Shown: piece after piece, positions 35,127-42,557 of the stretch
Position numbering within the stretch: the stretch's first letter is position 1
How the letters are laid out: the number at the start of each line of letters is the position of its first letter
Assembly (NCBI RefSeq): GCF_900176285.1
Contig: NZ_FWXF01000009.1
Location: 62,001 to 126,000 of the forward strand
Direction of reading: 5' to 3'
DNA from: Desulfacinum hydrothermale DSM 13146
GTDB lineage: Bacteria > Desulfobacterota > Syntrophobacteria > Syntrophobacterales > DSM-9756
Length of the DNA stretch: 64,000 nt
Program-made: the position numbers and the translations under genes
Notes under the pieces: model-generated
Databases searched by the model: none
What the model was told of the DNA's origin: nothing
Seen by the model: the letters and a program-made list of their open reading frames with translations, nothing else

Positions 35127-35651
35127 ATGCTGCTCACAAGCTATCGAAAAGAAGTTTTTCGCCCCGAATGCAATCCCACGTTTCAGTCCGTCCACTGCAT
35201 CGCCCATCTGGATCAGGACGTGTGTGAGGTGATCCCATACCTGAATGCGGTTTTGGGCGGATCCCAGTTCACCCGCGAACCACCGTCCGTGACCTTCAAG
35301 GCCCATGGCAAGCTCATCACGGTCCATCCCCGCCAGATCGCCATCAACGCCCTGAAGGACCCGGAAGAAGCGGATCACATCCTGAACTGGCTCAAGGAAG
35401 AGATCAATCGCATCTGGGAAAACCGGGCGGACATCACCCCCAAATACGAGCCGATTCGAAAGCCGCAGGTCTTTACCATCCTGAAGCGCCTGCCCAAAAC
35501 CAACTGCAAGGACTGCGGCTCTCCCACGTGCACGGTCTTCGCCGTTCAAGTGGCGGAAGGGGGAAAGGATCCGCAGGATTGCCCGCATCTTTCCCCGGAA
35601 GATCTTCAGGCCCTGAACGCCTACTTGGAGCCCTTCGACAGGAACGGATGA
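35127..35651 (+). CDS. Iron-sulfur protein with C-terminal 4Fe-4S (FeS/PF04060-type) domain
   Basis: A 174-aa protein whose C-terminus carries NCKDCGSPTCTVFAVQVAEG then DCP, with Cys127, Cys130, Cys135 and Cys152 as the C-x2-C-x4-C-x16-C cluster ligands known from RnfB and the large corrinoid Fe-S protein of CO dehydrogenase/acetyl-CoA synthase. The N-terminal ~110 residues, with three further cysteines (15, 24, 33), match no domain I recognise. It may feed electrons to the redox proteins of this operon. The ATG at 35127 follows GCGAGG. It is 27 bases before arsC. Confidence 0.82.
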   Translation: MLLTSYRKEVFRPECNPTFQSVHCIAHLDQDVCEVIPYLNAVLGGSQFTREPPSVTFKAHGKLITVHPRQIAINALKDPEEADHILNWLKEEINRIWENRADITPKYEPIRKPQVFTILKRLPKTNCKDCGSPTCTVFAVQVAEGGKDPQDCPHLSPEDLQALNAYLEPFDRNG

Positions 35652-35678
35652 TCAGAGAAACAAGGCTGGAGACGATAG

Positions 35679-36101
35679 ATGAGCGATCGGAAGCGGATTC
35701 TCTATTTGTGTACGGGCAATTCATGTCGCAGTCAGATGGCGGAAGCCTGGACCCGGGCGATTCATGGAGACCGCTATGAGGTGTTTTCCGCCGGTGTGGA
35801 GCCCAAGACCGTGGACCCACGAGCGGCTCGGGTCATGGAAGAGGCCGGCGTCCCTCTCACCGGCCATCGGTCCAAAAGCATCGACGAGCTGCCCCAGGTG
35901 GATTTTCATTTCGTCATCACTTTGTGCAGTCACGCTCAGGAAACCTGTCCCTATTTTCCCGCCTCCACGCAGCGCCTGCACGTCCCCTTCGATGATCCCC
36001 CTCGGCTGGCCCAAGACGCCGCATCGGAAGAGGAGGCCCTCCAACCGTATCGGCGGGTCCGAGAGGAGATCCGAAAGTTCGTGGAAGAACTGAACCTGTA
36101 G
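35679..36101 (+). CDS. arsC: Arsenate reductase, thioredoxin-coupled (LMW-phosphatase fold)
   Basis: Reduces arsenate to arsenite in the cytoplasm using a three-cysteine relay. The 140-aa protein has the P-loop CTGNSCRS with nucleophile Cys11 and Arg17, and the relay pair Cys83 and Cys90 in ITLCSHAQETCPYF, as in the Gram-positive-type ArsC that takes electrons from thioredoxin. Both thioredoxin-like proteins upstream could serve it. It is the last gene of the operon. No arsenite exporter (ArsB or Acr3) is next to it. Confidence 0.93.
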   Translation: MSDRKRILYLCTGNSCRSQMAEAWTRAIHGDRYEVFSAGVEPKTVDPRAARVMEEAGVPLTGHRSKSIDELPQVDFHFVITLCSHAQETCPYFPASTQRLHVPFDDPPRLAQDAASEEEALQPYRRVREEIRKFVEELNL

Positions 36102-36180
36102 AGATGCCAGGAAGGGCTGTGCGGTCTCGGTGCTCTCAGGAAGCCTCGGCGGAGAGCGTTGGAAACCCTACAAGGCATGG

Positions 36181-36280
36181 CAAGGCCGGCAGCACAAGCC
36201 CGCTTGAAAGTCCCAACCTTCCGGCCACACAACAAGGGAGCCAATTGGGGGTTCTCAGACAAGCCCCTTGGGCTCAGCCG
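36181..36280 (-). repeat. Dispersed intergenic repeat, partial copy, inverted
   Basis: Reading on the minus strand, TTGGCTCCCTTGTTGTGTGG, CCGGAAGGTTGGGA and GCGGGCTTGTGCTGCCGGCC reproduce the left module of the family. The central palindrome and right module are absent. This is the only stand-alone copy found in reverse orientation in this window. It lies in the 36102-36435 gap. Confidence 0.65.
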
Positions 36281-36369
36281 TGTTCCTTGCGCTCGGAACA
36301 GGTCCCCCGGCGGGCAAGGAATACTATCTTTTTTAGCGGTTATGGGGTGTTAACTTCTTGAGGTCGTCC

Positions 36370-36401
36370 TGCCGGGGACAAACCACCGTTTGCCCCCGGC
36401 A
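36370..36401. terminator. Strong hairpin after the Mrp gene
   Basis: TGCCGGGG (36370-36377) pairs with CCCCGGCA (36394-36401) and CAAAC with GTTTG inside, leaving a CACC loop and one mismatch. It lies between the convergent arsC and Mrp genes and lacks a T-run on either strand, so the mode of action is unclear. Confidence 0.5.
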
Positions 36402-36435
36402 AGAGAAGAGTGCGGCTCTGCTCGATACAGGCCGA

Positions 36436-37323
36436 TCAGTGCACGGTCTGGCTTTCTTTCACTTCCTCGGCACCGTTTCTTTCAAAACGGGCCACCACGG
36501 CATCGGCCAGCGTCTCCACGGCTTTTCGGAATGGGGAATCCGATGCGGCGTCTTCCAGGATGGGACGCCCCTGATCGCCTCCCACCACCACCGCGGGATC
36601 GAAGGGAAGAGACCCCAGAAAGTCGATCTTCATGCGCTCGGCCGTCTTGGAGCCGCCGCCCGTGCGGAAAATGGGAATGAACTCATTGCAGTGCGGGCAA
36701 TAAAGACCGGACATGTTTTCCACCAGCCCGGCGATATCCAGCTGGACCTTCTTGCAGAAATTGATGGATTTGCGAACATCCGCCAGAGCCACTTCCTGGG
36801 GCGTGGTGACGATGACGGCCTTGGCGTCCGGCATGATCCGCGCGATGCTCAGGGCCTCGTCGCCCGTTCCCGGAGGACAATCCACCACGAGAAAATCCAG
36901 GTCATTCCAGGTGCAGTCGCTGATGAACTGCTGGATAACGCCGTGCTTGATCGGGCCGCGCCAAATGATCGCCGAATCCGTATCCTCCAGCATGGATTCA
37001 ATGGACACCACTTTGAAATTGGGGCTGTACTCATGGGGGAGGATCTCCTGGTCTTTGCTGATGCGCAAAAGACCGTGCAAGCCCAGCATCTTGGGGATGC
37101 TGGGCCCGTGCAGGTCGATGTCCATCAGACCGACGCGGTGGCCCTTTTGGGCCAAAGCCAAGGCGATGTAGACAGCCACACTGCTTTTGCCCACACCCCC
37201 CTTGCCACTCATGACGATGATCTTGTGCTTGATGCGCGACAGCTTGCACTCCAGAAGCTCATCTTTGGTGCCCTTGGAACGACGTTCACAGGTGGAACAC
37301 GATTTTCCTTCGCAAGAACTCAT
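36436..37323 (-). CDS. Mrp/NBP35-family iron-sulfur carrier ATPase
   Basis: A 295-aa deviant-Walker P-loop ATPase that carries 4Fe-4S clusters. The Walker A is GKGGVGKSS (40-48); the dimer-bridging CPHC (Cys209, Cys212) is present. An N-terminal Cys cluster (Cys4, Cys9, Cys12, Cys26), like the ferredoxin-type region of NBP35, is an addition to the simple Mrp layout. The ATG at 37323 follows GGGAG. It is a single gene behind its own promoter, next to Fe-S and redox genes. Function as a scaffold for Fe-S enzymes is inferred from the family. Confidence 0.92.
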   Translation of the reverse strand: MSSCEGKSCSTCERRSKGTKDELLECKLSRIKHKIIVMSGKGGVGKSSVAVYIALALAQKGHRVGLMDIDLHGPSIPKMLGLHGLLRISKDQEILPHEYSPNFKVVSIESMLEDTDSAIIWRGPIKHGVIQQFISDCTWNDLDFLVVDCPPGTGDEALSIARIMPDAKAVIVTTPQEVALADVRKSINFCKKVQLDIAGLVENMSGLYCPHCNEFIPIFRTGGGSKTAERMKIDFLGSLPFDPAVVVGGDQGRPILEDAASDSPFRKAVETLADAVVARFERNGAEEVKESQTVH

Positions 37324-37371
37324 GGGTGGTCTCCCTTCGCTCAGATAAAATTTCCCCTTTCGGTGGACGCT

Positions 37372-37400
37372 AAGGTAAAGAGCTACCAATCGGTTGTCAA
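37372..37400 (-). promoter_or_regulatory. Predicted sigma-70 promoter for the Mrp gene
   Basis: On the minus strand TTGACA (37395-37400) and TACCTT (37372-37377) are 17 bases apart, about 50 bases before the ATG. A TGTCA-AC-TGACA dyad overlaps the -35. Confidence 0.6.
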
Positions 37401-37450
37401 CTGACAGGACAGAACGGATGCTCTTGCAGACAGGACAAGGAGGGGACGTG

Positions 37451-37873
37451 GTGAAGGAATCCAGCCTGAAGGCACGAACGAAGCAGACCGCCGCCCAACT
37501 CTTTTCCGGCCCCGTGGACGTGGAGGTGCCCTATCACCTGTGGAAGGAATTCGACCCCGAGCTGGCCCGGGATTTATCGCTTTTCATCACGGGCAACCTC
37601 TATTCCCGCACGGTGCTTTCCCTTCCGGAAAGACAGGTGGTGGCGGTTTCGGCCCTGGCGGCCTTGGGGCGGACCGAGGAGCTTCGCATCCACCTGCACG
37701 GTGCCTTGAATGTGGGGGTGTCGTGGAAGACCTGCGCCGAGGCCATCTTTCAAGTGGGGGTCTATGCAGGGTTTCCGGTGGTCAATGCGGCCCTCGCCAC
37801 TCTCAAATCCGTGCTCCAGGAACGGGGCCAGTGGCCCCCGGCCCAGCCGGTATCGGATAAACCTCTTGCATAA
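37451..37873 (+). CDS. Carboxymuconolactone decarboxylase/AhpD-like protein
   Basis: A 140-aa all-helical protein of the carboxymuconolactone decarboxylase fold. The family core is visible as LSLPERQVVAVSALAALGRTE, LRIHLHGALNVG and CAEAIFQVGVYAGFPVVNAAL. The CxxC peroxidase site of AhpD is absent, so alkylhydroperoxidase activity is not supported and the reaction is unknown. GTG 37451 is chosen for AAGGAGG at 7 bases; ATG 37418 is possible. It leads a short cluster with an FmdB zinc ribbon and a small selenoprotein. Confidence 0.85.
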   Translation: MKESSLKARTKQTAAQLFSGPVDVEVPYHLWKEFDPELARDLSLFITGNLYSRTVLSLPERQVVAVSALAALGRTEELRIHLHGALNVGVSWKTCAEAIFQVGVYAGFPVVNAALATLKSVLQERGQWPPAQPVSDKPLA

Positions 37874-37959
37874 GCCCCACCGGATTACTAATGTCTATCA
37901 TGTCGTGTGGGCCTTCGAAACGACGGCTTGAGACAATCATCCGGTGGAGGTGAGAGAGG

Positions 37960-38166
37960 ATGCCCATTTTTGAGTATCGCTGTCAGAAGTGTGGTCATGA
38001 GTTCGAAACATTCGTGTGGTCTTCGCGGGACGAGGAGACGTTGCGTTGTCCCAAATGCGAAGCCGAGGAAGTGACCAAGCTGCTGTCGTCTTTCAGCAGC
38101 AAGGGTTCTCTGGGCAGCGCACTGAGTTCCGGCTGCGGAACCGGGGGCTTGGGAGGTTTTGGCTGA
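37960..38166 (+). CDS. FmdB-type zinc-ribbon protein
   Basis: A 68-aa protein of the FmdB family. Two knuckles, CQKCG (Cys8, Cys11) and CPKC (Cys30, Cys33), form a zinc ribbon, followed by a Ser/Gly-rich tail (SGCGTGGLGG). The family start MPIFEYRCQKCGHEF is complete. FmdB was first described as a regulator of a formamidase operon, but family function is unsettled. It lies 86 bases after the AhpD-like gene and 61 bases before the selenoprotein gene. A second member of the family is at 43552. Confidence 0.92.
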   Translation: MPIFEYRCQKCGHEFETFVWSSRDEETLRCPKCEAEEVTKLLSSFSSKGSLGSALSSGCGTGGLGGFG

Positions 38167-38227
38167 GCCTGATGTGTGATGCCGATGGGTCATCGGCAAC
38201 CGTCAAAGTGGAAGAATCGAGGTTCGC

Positions 38228-38362
38228 ATGAGTCAGGACGCATGGTGGTTGATTGGAATCGTCGCTGTTTGGGTGATCTTGAACAAGTGGGTGCTTCCCA
38301 AGATGGGTGTCTCCACGTGAATGTCTCCCAGTTGCGAGATCGGCGATCCGCAGAAAAAGTAG
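38228..38362 (+). CDS. Small membrane selenoprotein candidate (UGA at codon 31)
   Basis: Translated conventionally this is a 30-aa frame ending in TGA (38318-38320). Reading the TGA as selenocysteine gives 44 residues ending at TAG 38360-38362. Residues 6-23 (WWLIGIVAVWVILNKWVL) form one membrane helix, followed by PKMGVST, then U31-MSPSC with Cys36 five residues on, and a polar tail EIGDPQKK. A bacterial-type SECIS hairpin lies at the right distance. The ATG at 38228 has GAGG upstream. It sits after an AhpD-like protein and an FmdB protein and before a strong terminator. A redox role at the membrane is inferred from the U-x4-C arrangement. I cannot name the family. If the TGA were a true stop, the frame after it would not be expected to remain open and polar up to the terminator. 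Confidence 0.78.
38333..38352 (+). promoter_or_regulatory. Candidate bacterial SECIS element
   Basis: TGCG (38333-38336) pairs with CGCA (38349-38352), GATC (38338-38341) with GATC (38345-38348), with one bulged A and a GGC loop (38342-38344). The loop begins with G 22 bases after the TGA, inside the 16-37 base window and with the loop guanine required in bacterial SECIS models. Confidence 0.72.
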
Positions 38363-38364
38363 GC

Positions 38365-38406
38365 AAAAGAAGAGCGGCGGCTCTTTGAGCCCTCCGCTCT
38401 TCTTTT
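38365..38406. terminator. Bidirectional intrinsic terminator
   Basis: A perfect 13-bp stem AAAAGAAGAGCGG/CCGCTCTTCTTTT (38365-38377 with 38394-38406) encloses a second stem GGCTC-TTT-GAGCC. Because the stem ends in TTCTTTT on both strands, it can end the selenoprotein transcript and the convergent dacC transcript. Confidence 0.9.
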
Positions 38407-38456
38407 CCGTAGAGATCAGGCCGGGTGCTTTGAAGACCCTTTCGGTTCCATGTGCG

Positions 38457-39752
38457 TCATCGGAGCTGCCATCGTTGTTTCCGACGGCGCTTGGCCCGGG
38501 CCCGGATCCACACCAGGCCGACCAGAACCGCCATCAGGGCAACGCCTCCAGCCGCCTTCCACCACCGAGCCAACCCGTTTAGACGCATCAGCAGCAGGGA
38601 ATGCCACAGCCTTTTGAGCAGCCCGCCGGCGGGCACCGGCTGGCGGTTGATCAGCTCTACCCGAGCAAGAATTTCATCGCCGGATTTGAGCAGCGTCTCT
38701 CCCTGCACCTGGCCCGCTTCGAGCGGAGCGGTGACCGATTCCGGAACTTTCAGTTCCCACCGTAGTCCCTGCCGCAACTCCTTTTTCAAGACAATGGGGC
38801 GGCTGGTCTTGGGATAAAGCGACACTTCATCCACGGCTCCCTTCCAGACCCGCAGGACCGCCAAGGGCGAAGCCGGATCCGGCGGAGCCACCAAGACGTA
38901 CTGACGAAAGCCGTAATTGAGAAGCTTGTGGGCTTCCCGTTCTCGCGTTGCCGGAGAAGCGGCCCCCATCACCACGGCCAGCAACCGCATGCCGTCGCGT
39001 CGAGCGGTTGCGGCCAGGTGGTATCCGGCGGATGCCACATAGCCCGTCTTGAGCCCGTCCACGCTGGCGTCCTTGAGGAGCAACCGGTTTCTATTGGGCT
39101 GTGTGATCCCGTTGTAGGTATATTCGGTCATGGAATGATACCGAAGGGCGTTCGGGAACCGTTGGATGTAGGCGCGGGCCAGGGTCGCCATGTCCCGCGC
39201 CGTGGTGAGCTGTCCGTCGGCCGGAAGACCGTTGGGATTTTCGAAATGGCTGTGTGCCATGCCCAGTTCGCGGGCCTTTCGGTTCATGGCTTCCACGAAA
39301 GCATCCACCGATCCGTACAGGTGCTCGGCCACGGCCACGCACGCATCGTTTCCCGATACCACGGCGATGCCCTTGATCAGTTCCTCCAGGGGAACCTTGT
39401 CCCCCACCTCGATGAACATCCTGGATCCGCCTGTGCGCCACGCCTTCTCACTCACCCAGACCTGGTCGTCCAGCCGGGCATGTCCCTCTTCCAGGGCTTC
39501 AAAGACGAGATAGAGCGTGAGCATCTTGGTGAAGGAAGCCGGGGCGATGGGCTCGTCCGCGTTCTGTGTAAAGAGCACCTCGCCGGTGGCCACCTCTTCC
39601 AACATCGCCGAGCGGGCCTCCACCTTCAAGGCGGTCTGCGCCCGGCCGGAACTCACGCCCAACACGAGGACCACGCAGGCTACGATCGTCCACCGAAAAA
39701 ACGCCAGGGTTGACTTCCCCCGGGCCTTGTCAATCCATCGGTCACCAGCCAT
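38457..39752 (-). CDS. dacC: D-alanyl-D-alanine carboxypeptidase (PBP5/DacC type) with C-terminal anchor
   Basis: A 431-aa periplasmic low-molecular-mass penicillin-binding protein that trims the terminal D-Ala of peptidoglycan stem peptides. The active-site motifs are S73-F-T-K76, SGN (133-135) and KTG (235-237); the beta-rich PBP5 C-terminal domain follows. The N-terminal helix (WTIVACVVLVLGVSSG) is the signal segment. Instead of the usual amphipathic C-terminal anchor, it ends with a real membrane helix (WWKAAGGVALMAVLVGLVWI) and a basic tail RARAKRRRKQ, so it may be anchored at both ends or after cleavage. The ATG at 39752 follows AAAGGGG. Confidence 0.94.
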   Translation of the reverse strand: MAGDRWIDKARGKSTLAFFRWTIVACVVLVLGVSSGRAQTALKVEARSAMLEEVATGEVLFTQNADEPIAPASFTKMLTLYLVFEALEEGHARLDDQVWVSEKAWRTGGSRMFIEVGDKVPLEELIKGIAVVSGNDACVAVAEHLYGSVDAFVEAMNRKARELGMAHSHFENPNGLPADGQLTTARDMATLARAYIQRFPNALRYHSMTEYTYNGITQPNRNRLLLKDASVDGLKTGYVASAGYHLAATARRDGMRLLAVVMGAASPATREREAHKLLNYGFRQYVLVAPPDPASPLAVLRVWKGAVDEVSLYPKTSRPIVLKKELRQGLRWELKVPESVTAPLEAGQVQGETLLKSGDEILARVELINRQPVPAGGLLKRLWHSLLLMRLNGLARWWKAAGGVALMAVLVGLVWIRARAKRRRKQRWQLR

Positions 39753-39982
39753 GCCATCGACCCCTTTCAGTAGCAGGCAAGATCTCCACCCCAATTCGAG
39801 TCCGCTTCTCTCGGCCACCGGGAACGGGAGAGGGCGTCCCCGTTCCAACAGGGGAGACTCTTAGCAGCACTCGGGGGGCCAATTCAAGGGGGCGAGGGGA
39901 AATTCCTCGCGCGCCTCGGCGCGGGATCCCGGTCTCGGCCGGCTGTCAAGTGAAGCGAGGAGTGGACGGGGAAGATTCGAGC

Positions 39983-40110
39983 TGCCAGGCGGGTTCGTGC
40001 TGCCCGTCTGGCCTTGGGGGACTCGGGGCGGGTTTGAAACCCGCCCCTACCGCCGAAGGTTAGGCTGGAAGCACGGGCCCTTAGGGAGCAACCTGGGCGT
40101 TCTCGAACAG
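39983..40110 (+). repeat. Dispersed intergenic repeat, composite copy
   Basis: Plus-strand part: CAGGCGGGTTCGTGCTGCCC and a palindrome with perfect 11-bp arms GGGGCGGGTTT/AAACCCGCCCC around one base (40025-40047). Then GGGAGCAACCTGGGCGTTCT (40084-40103) is the family left end in reverse orientation. The two parts together look like a rearranged or nested copy in the dacC-leuA gap (39753-40131), which otherwise has no gene. Confidence 0.7.
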
Positions 40111-40131
40111 ACTCCTATGGCCCAAAGGGCG

Positions 40132-41694
40132 TCATAGGCGGGGCTCCCAGTCTTCCAGCAAAGCGAATTCGGAGATGGGAGTGGCTTCTCGGCTCTGTTC
40201 CAACTTGTTCAGGGCATGGATCAGTGCTTGGGCACTGGCCAGCACCACATCGGTGGCCACGCTCCGGCCCAGGGCCCACTGGCCGTCTTCTTCCAAGCGA
40301 ACGCACACCTCGCCCAGGGCATCCGTTCCGGACGTGACGGCGTTTACTTCGTAGCGCACCAACTTGGGAAATCGCCGAGTGATCTTGCAAATGGTCTTGA
40401 AGGCCGCATCCACGGGGCCCTGTCCGAAGCCCGCGTCTTGAATGACCTCTCCATCCACTTCCATTTGAACCGTGGCGTTGGGCACCGAGATGGACCCGGC
40501 CGAAACGTTCAAGTAGAGCAGCCGGTAGCGAGCTTCCGGGGCCTTCATCTGCTCATCCAGTAGGCTTTCCAAATCGCTCTCAAAGAGCTTTTCCTTGCGA
40601 TCCCGAAGATCCAGGAAGGCCTGCCAGCAACGATCCAACTCATCGTCCTCTAGCCTATAGCCGAGGCGATCCGCCGCATCCGCCAGGCCTTCGCGCGTCA
40701 TATCCCTGGGAAGCTCATTGGCCTGGTCCGCCATGCCCAGTTCCCTGGGGTCCACGATTTGATAGGGCGGCTGCTCTGCCGCATCGGCCAGCTGCGGTAC
40801 AGTGGTTTCATACACAAAGGCATTGGCTCCCACGATGGGCTTGTGGGGCTGGATGCCGATGCCGGTGAGTCTCTTGACGAGCCGACAGGTGGGACCCAGG
40901 CGCTGGAACCGGATTCCCGTTTCGCACTGGAAGTGGTCTTGCCGCGCTTTCAACATGGCGGCCAGCTCTTCCAAGGCGGCGTTACCTGCACGCTCCCCGA
41001 TCCCATTGACCGTGCAATGCACCTGGCCGGCGCCGGCGCCTATGGCCGCCAAAGAGTTGGCCACCGCCAGGCCCAGGTCGTTGTGGCAGTGAATACTCAG
41101 TACCACATCGGGAAAGGAAGCCAGACCGGCGGCAACCGCTTCCATGAGTCGTTCCACCTCCGCGGGAGCGGCATACCCCACGGTATCGGCGATGTTGACC
41201 ACTTGTGCTCCGGCTTCGGCCGCCACACGGGCCATGGCCACCGCGTCTTCCAGGGGAGCCCGAAGGGCATCCACCAGGGAAAATTCCACCTCCGGCACCT
41301 TTTGCAAGGCCGACCGGACTCCACGCTCCGTCAGGGCCAGGCACTCCTTGACGTCCATCTTCAAAAAATGGCGGCGATAGGAAGGGGAAACGGGCACGAA
41401 GGTGTGAATCCGGGGCTTTGCGGCCGCCTCCAGCGCTTCGGCGGCCATCTCGAAGTCCTTGGCATGGGTCGGGCGGGCCAGGGCCGCGATGACCGGTCCC
41501 TGCACTTGCCGGGCGATGGCTTCCACCGCCTGGAACTGCTCCGCGGATGCCGCCGGGAATCCCGCTTCCAGCACGTCCACCCCCAAGCGGGCCAGCTGCC
41601 TGGCCAGTCGGACTTTTTCCTGCACCGAAAGCACGGTCCCGGGCGATTTTTCCCCGTCGCGAAGCGTTGTATCGAAGATCCGGATCGGTCTCAT
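40132..41694 (-). CDS. leuA: 2-isopropylmalate synthase
   Basis: Condenses acetyl-CoA with 2-oxoisovalerate, the committed step to leucine. The 520-aa protein has the HMGL-like barrel with DTTLRDGE (8-15, followed by K-SPG), the metal pair in IHCHND (His202, His204) and [14 protein letters not shown], then a C-terminal LeuA regulatory domain (from about 385) that binds leucine. The substrate-pocket segment reads [11 protein letters not shown], differing from the usual SAEDATR, so relatives such as citramalate or homocitrate synthase were considered; length and dimer domain favour LeuA. ATG 41694 follows AAAGGAGGTGA, an ideal site. Confidence 0.92.
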   Translation of the reverse strand: MRPIRIFDTTLRDGEKSPGTVLSVQEKVRLARQLARLGVDVLEAGFPAASAEQFQAVEAIARQVQGPVIAALARPTHAKDFEMAAEALEAAAKPRIHTFVPVSPSYRRHFLKMDVKECLALTERGVRSALQKVPEVEFSLVDALRAPLEDAVAMARVAAEAGAQVVNIADTVGYAAPAEVERLMEAVAAGLASFPDVVLSIHCHNDLGLAVANSLAAIGAGAGQVHCTVNGIGERAGNAALEELAAMLKARQDHFQCETGIRFQRLGPTCRLVKRLTGIGIQPHKPIVGANAFVYETTVPQLADAAEQPPYQIVDPRELGMADQANELPRDMTREGLADAADRLGYRLEDDELDRCWQAFLDLRDRKEKLFESDLESLLDEQMKAPEARYRLLYLNVSAGSISVPNATVQMEVDGEVIQDAGFGQGPVDAAFKTICKITRRFPKLVRYEVNAVTSGTDALGEVCVRLEEDGQWALGRSVATDVVLASAQALIHALNKLEQSREATPISEFALLEDWEPRL

Positions 41695-41754
41695 CAGTCA
41701 CCTCCTTTGGGTTGACAATGGCAAGCACACCATGGGGGACAGGCGGGGAGTGTT

Positions 41755-41787
41755 GGAAGGTTCCGCTCGCGGCACCAGGAACCTTCC
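41755..41787 (-). promoter_or_regulatory. Perfect hairpin in the leuA leader
   Basis: GGAAGGTTCC pairs with GGAACCTTCC over 10 bp around a 13-base loop, 61 bases before the leuA ATG. No T-run follows. It lies between the predicted promoter and the gene, so it would be transcribed. Confidence 0.45.
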
Positions 41788-41872
41788 CGCACCTTTTGGG
41801 GACTTGTCATAGCGCCGTTGGACGCTCGCTCGTCAAAAAGACTAAGATCGGTGGATATCTGGTCCGTCACGA

Positions 41873-41900
41873 TATTTACAAGGGCATTGTCCATTGTCAA
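41873..41900 (-). promoter_or_regulatory. Predicted promoter for leuA
   Basis: On the minus strand TTGACA (41895-41900) and TAAATA (41873-41878) are 16 bases apart, giving a leader of about 170 bases before leuA. The 41695-42176 interval contains this promoter, the leader hairpin, and the divergent speD promoter and hairpin, but no gene I can support. Confidence 0.5.
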
Positions 41901-42004
41901 CTTCTTTGAAGGAGGCGGGGAGCACACGCGCCATTTCGGCCGGAGTTGGAAGGCTCATCGGGGCCTGTCTTGTGCGTTATGGAGACGGCACCGTTACTTT
42001 TTGG

Positions 42005-42032
42005 TTGCGCTGGGAAAAGTTTTGAGTATAGT
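42005..42032 (+). promoter_or_regulatory. Predicted promoter for speD-speE
   Basis: TTGCGC (42005-42010) and TATAGT (42027-42032) are 16 bases apart. The -10 is good, the -35 only fair. The resulting leader is about 140 bases. Confidence 0.45.
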
Positions 42033-42072
42033 GGATGCGTTTGGCCCGCCTCCGTTTATGGCGTTTGGTTGG

Positions 42073-42126
42073 GTCATGCGGCTTGCCGCATGACAGCCCC
42101 CCCATGAATTGGAGGTTTTTTGTTTT
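42073..42126 (+). promoter_or_regulatory. Leader hairpin and T-rich tract before speD
   Basis: GTCATGCGG-CTTG-CCGCATGAC is a perfect 9-bp hairpin (42073-42094). A C-tract, a GGAGG and then TTTTTTGTTTT (42116-42126) follow, which could together form a weak attenuator. I could not fit it to a known SAM riboswitch class. Confidence 0.45.
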
Positions 42127-42176
42127 GCAAACCCAGAGAAAAGGTAAAACCATGACGTGAGGAAGCAGAGAAGAAA

Positions 42177-42557
42177 ATGAAATCACTAGGAAAACACCTG
42201 ATCGTCGAGCTCTATGACTGCGACCATGACCTCATCAACCAGGTATCCTCCGTAGAGAAGATCCTGGTGGAGGCGGTCGCCATTTCCAAGGCAACCATCG
42301 TCCAACCCGTTTTCCACCAATTTTCTCCGCATGGCGTCAGCGGCGCCGTCATCATTGCCGAATCCCATTTCAGCATCCATACCTGGCCCGAATATGGGTA
42401 TTGCGCACTGGACATTTTCACGTGCGGCGATCTTATAGATTCCGACGCATCGCTCCAATACCTGAAAGAGGCCTTCAAGGCCGGCAGCATGTCTGTCATG
42501 GAGATCAAGCGCGGTGTGTTGGATCTTCCGGGCAAGGAGCTGAGGCACAAGCCGTGA
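42177..42557 (+). CDS. speD: S-adenosylmethionine decarboxylase proenzyme (class 1B)
   Basis: Makes decarboxylated SAM, the aminopropyl donor for spermidine. The 126-aa proenzyme cleaves itself between Glu62 and Ser63 in AESHFSIHTWPE, turning Ser63 into the pyruvoyl group; His68 and Cys83 (FTCG) complete the active site as in the Thermotoga enzyme. It overlaps the speE start by four bases (GTGA), so the two are translationally coupled. Length matches the short bacterial/archaeal class. Confidence 0.96.
   Translation: MKSLGKHLIVELYDCDHDLINQVSSVEKILVEAVAISKATIVQPVFHQFSPHGVSGAVIIAESHFSIHTWPEYGYCALDIFTCGDLIDSDASLQYLKEAFKAGSMSVMEIKRGVLDLPGKELRHKP

Noticed and set aside
41694-41927. Open frame in the leuA leader ending at the leuA start (contains [16 protein letters not shown]).
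   Set aside because: Considered as a leader peptide, but it has few leucines, no tandem Leu codons and no clear start site of its own.
42033-42176. SAM-riboswitch hypothesis for the speD leader.
   Set aside because: I could not match the hairpin and flanks to SAM-I, SAM-II or related consensus. Kept only as an unclassified structured leader.
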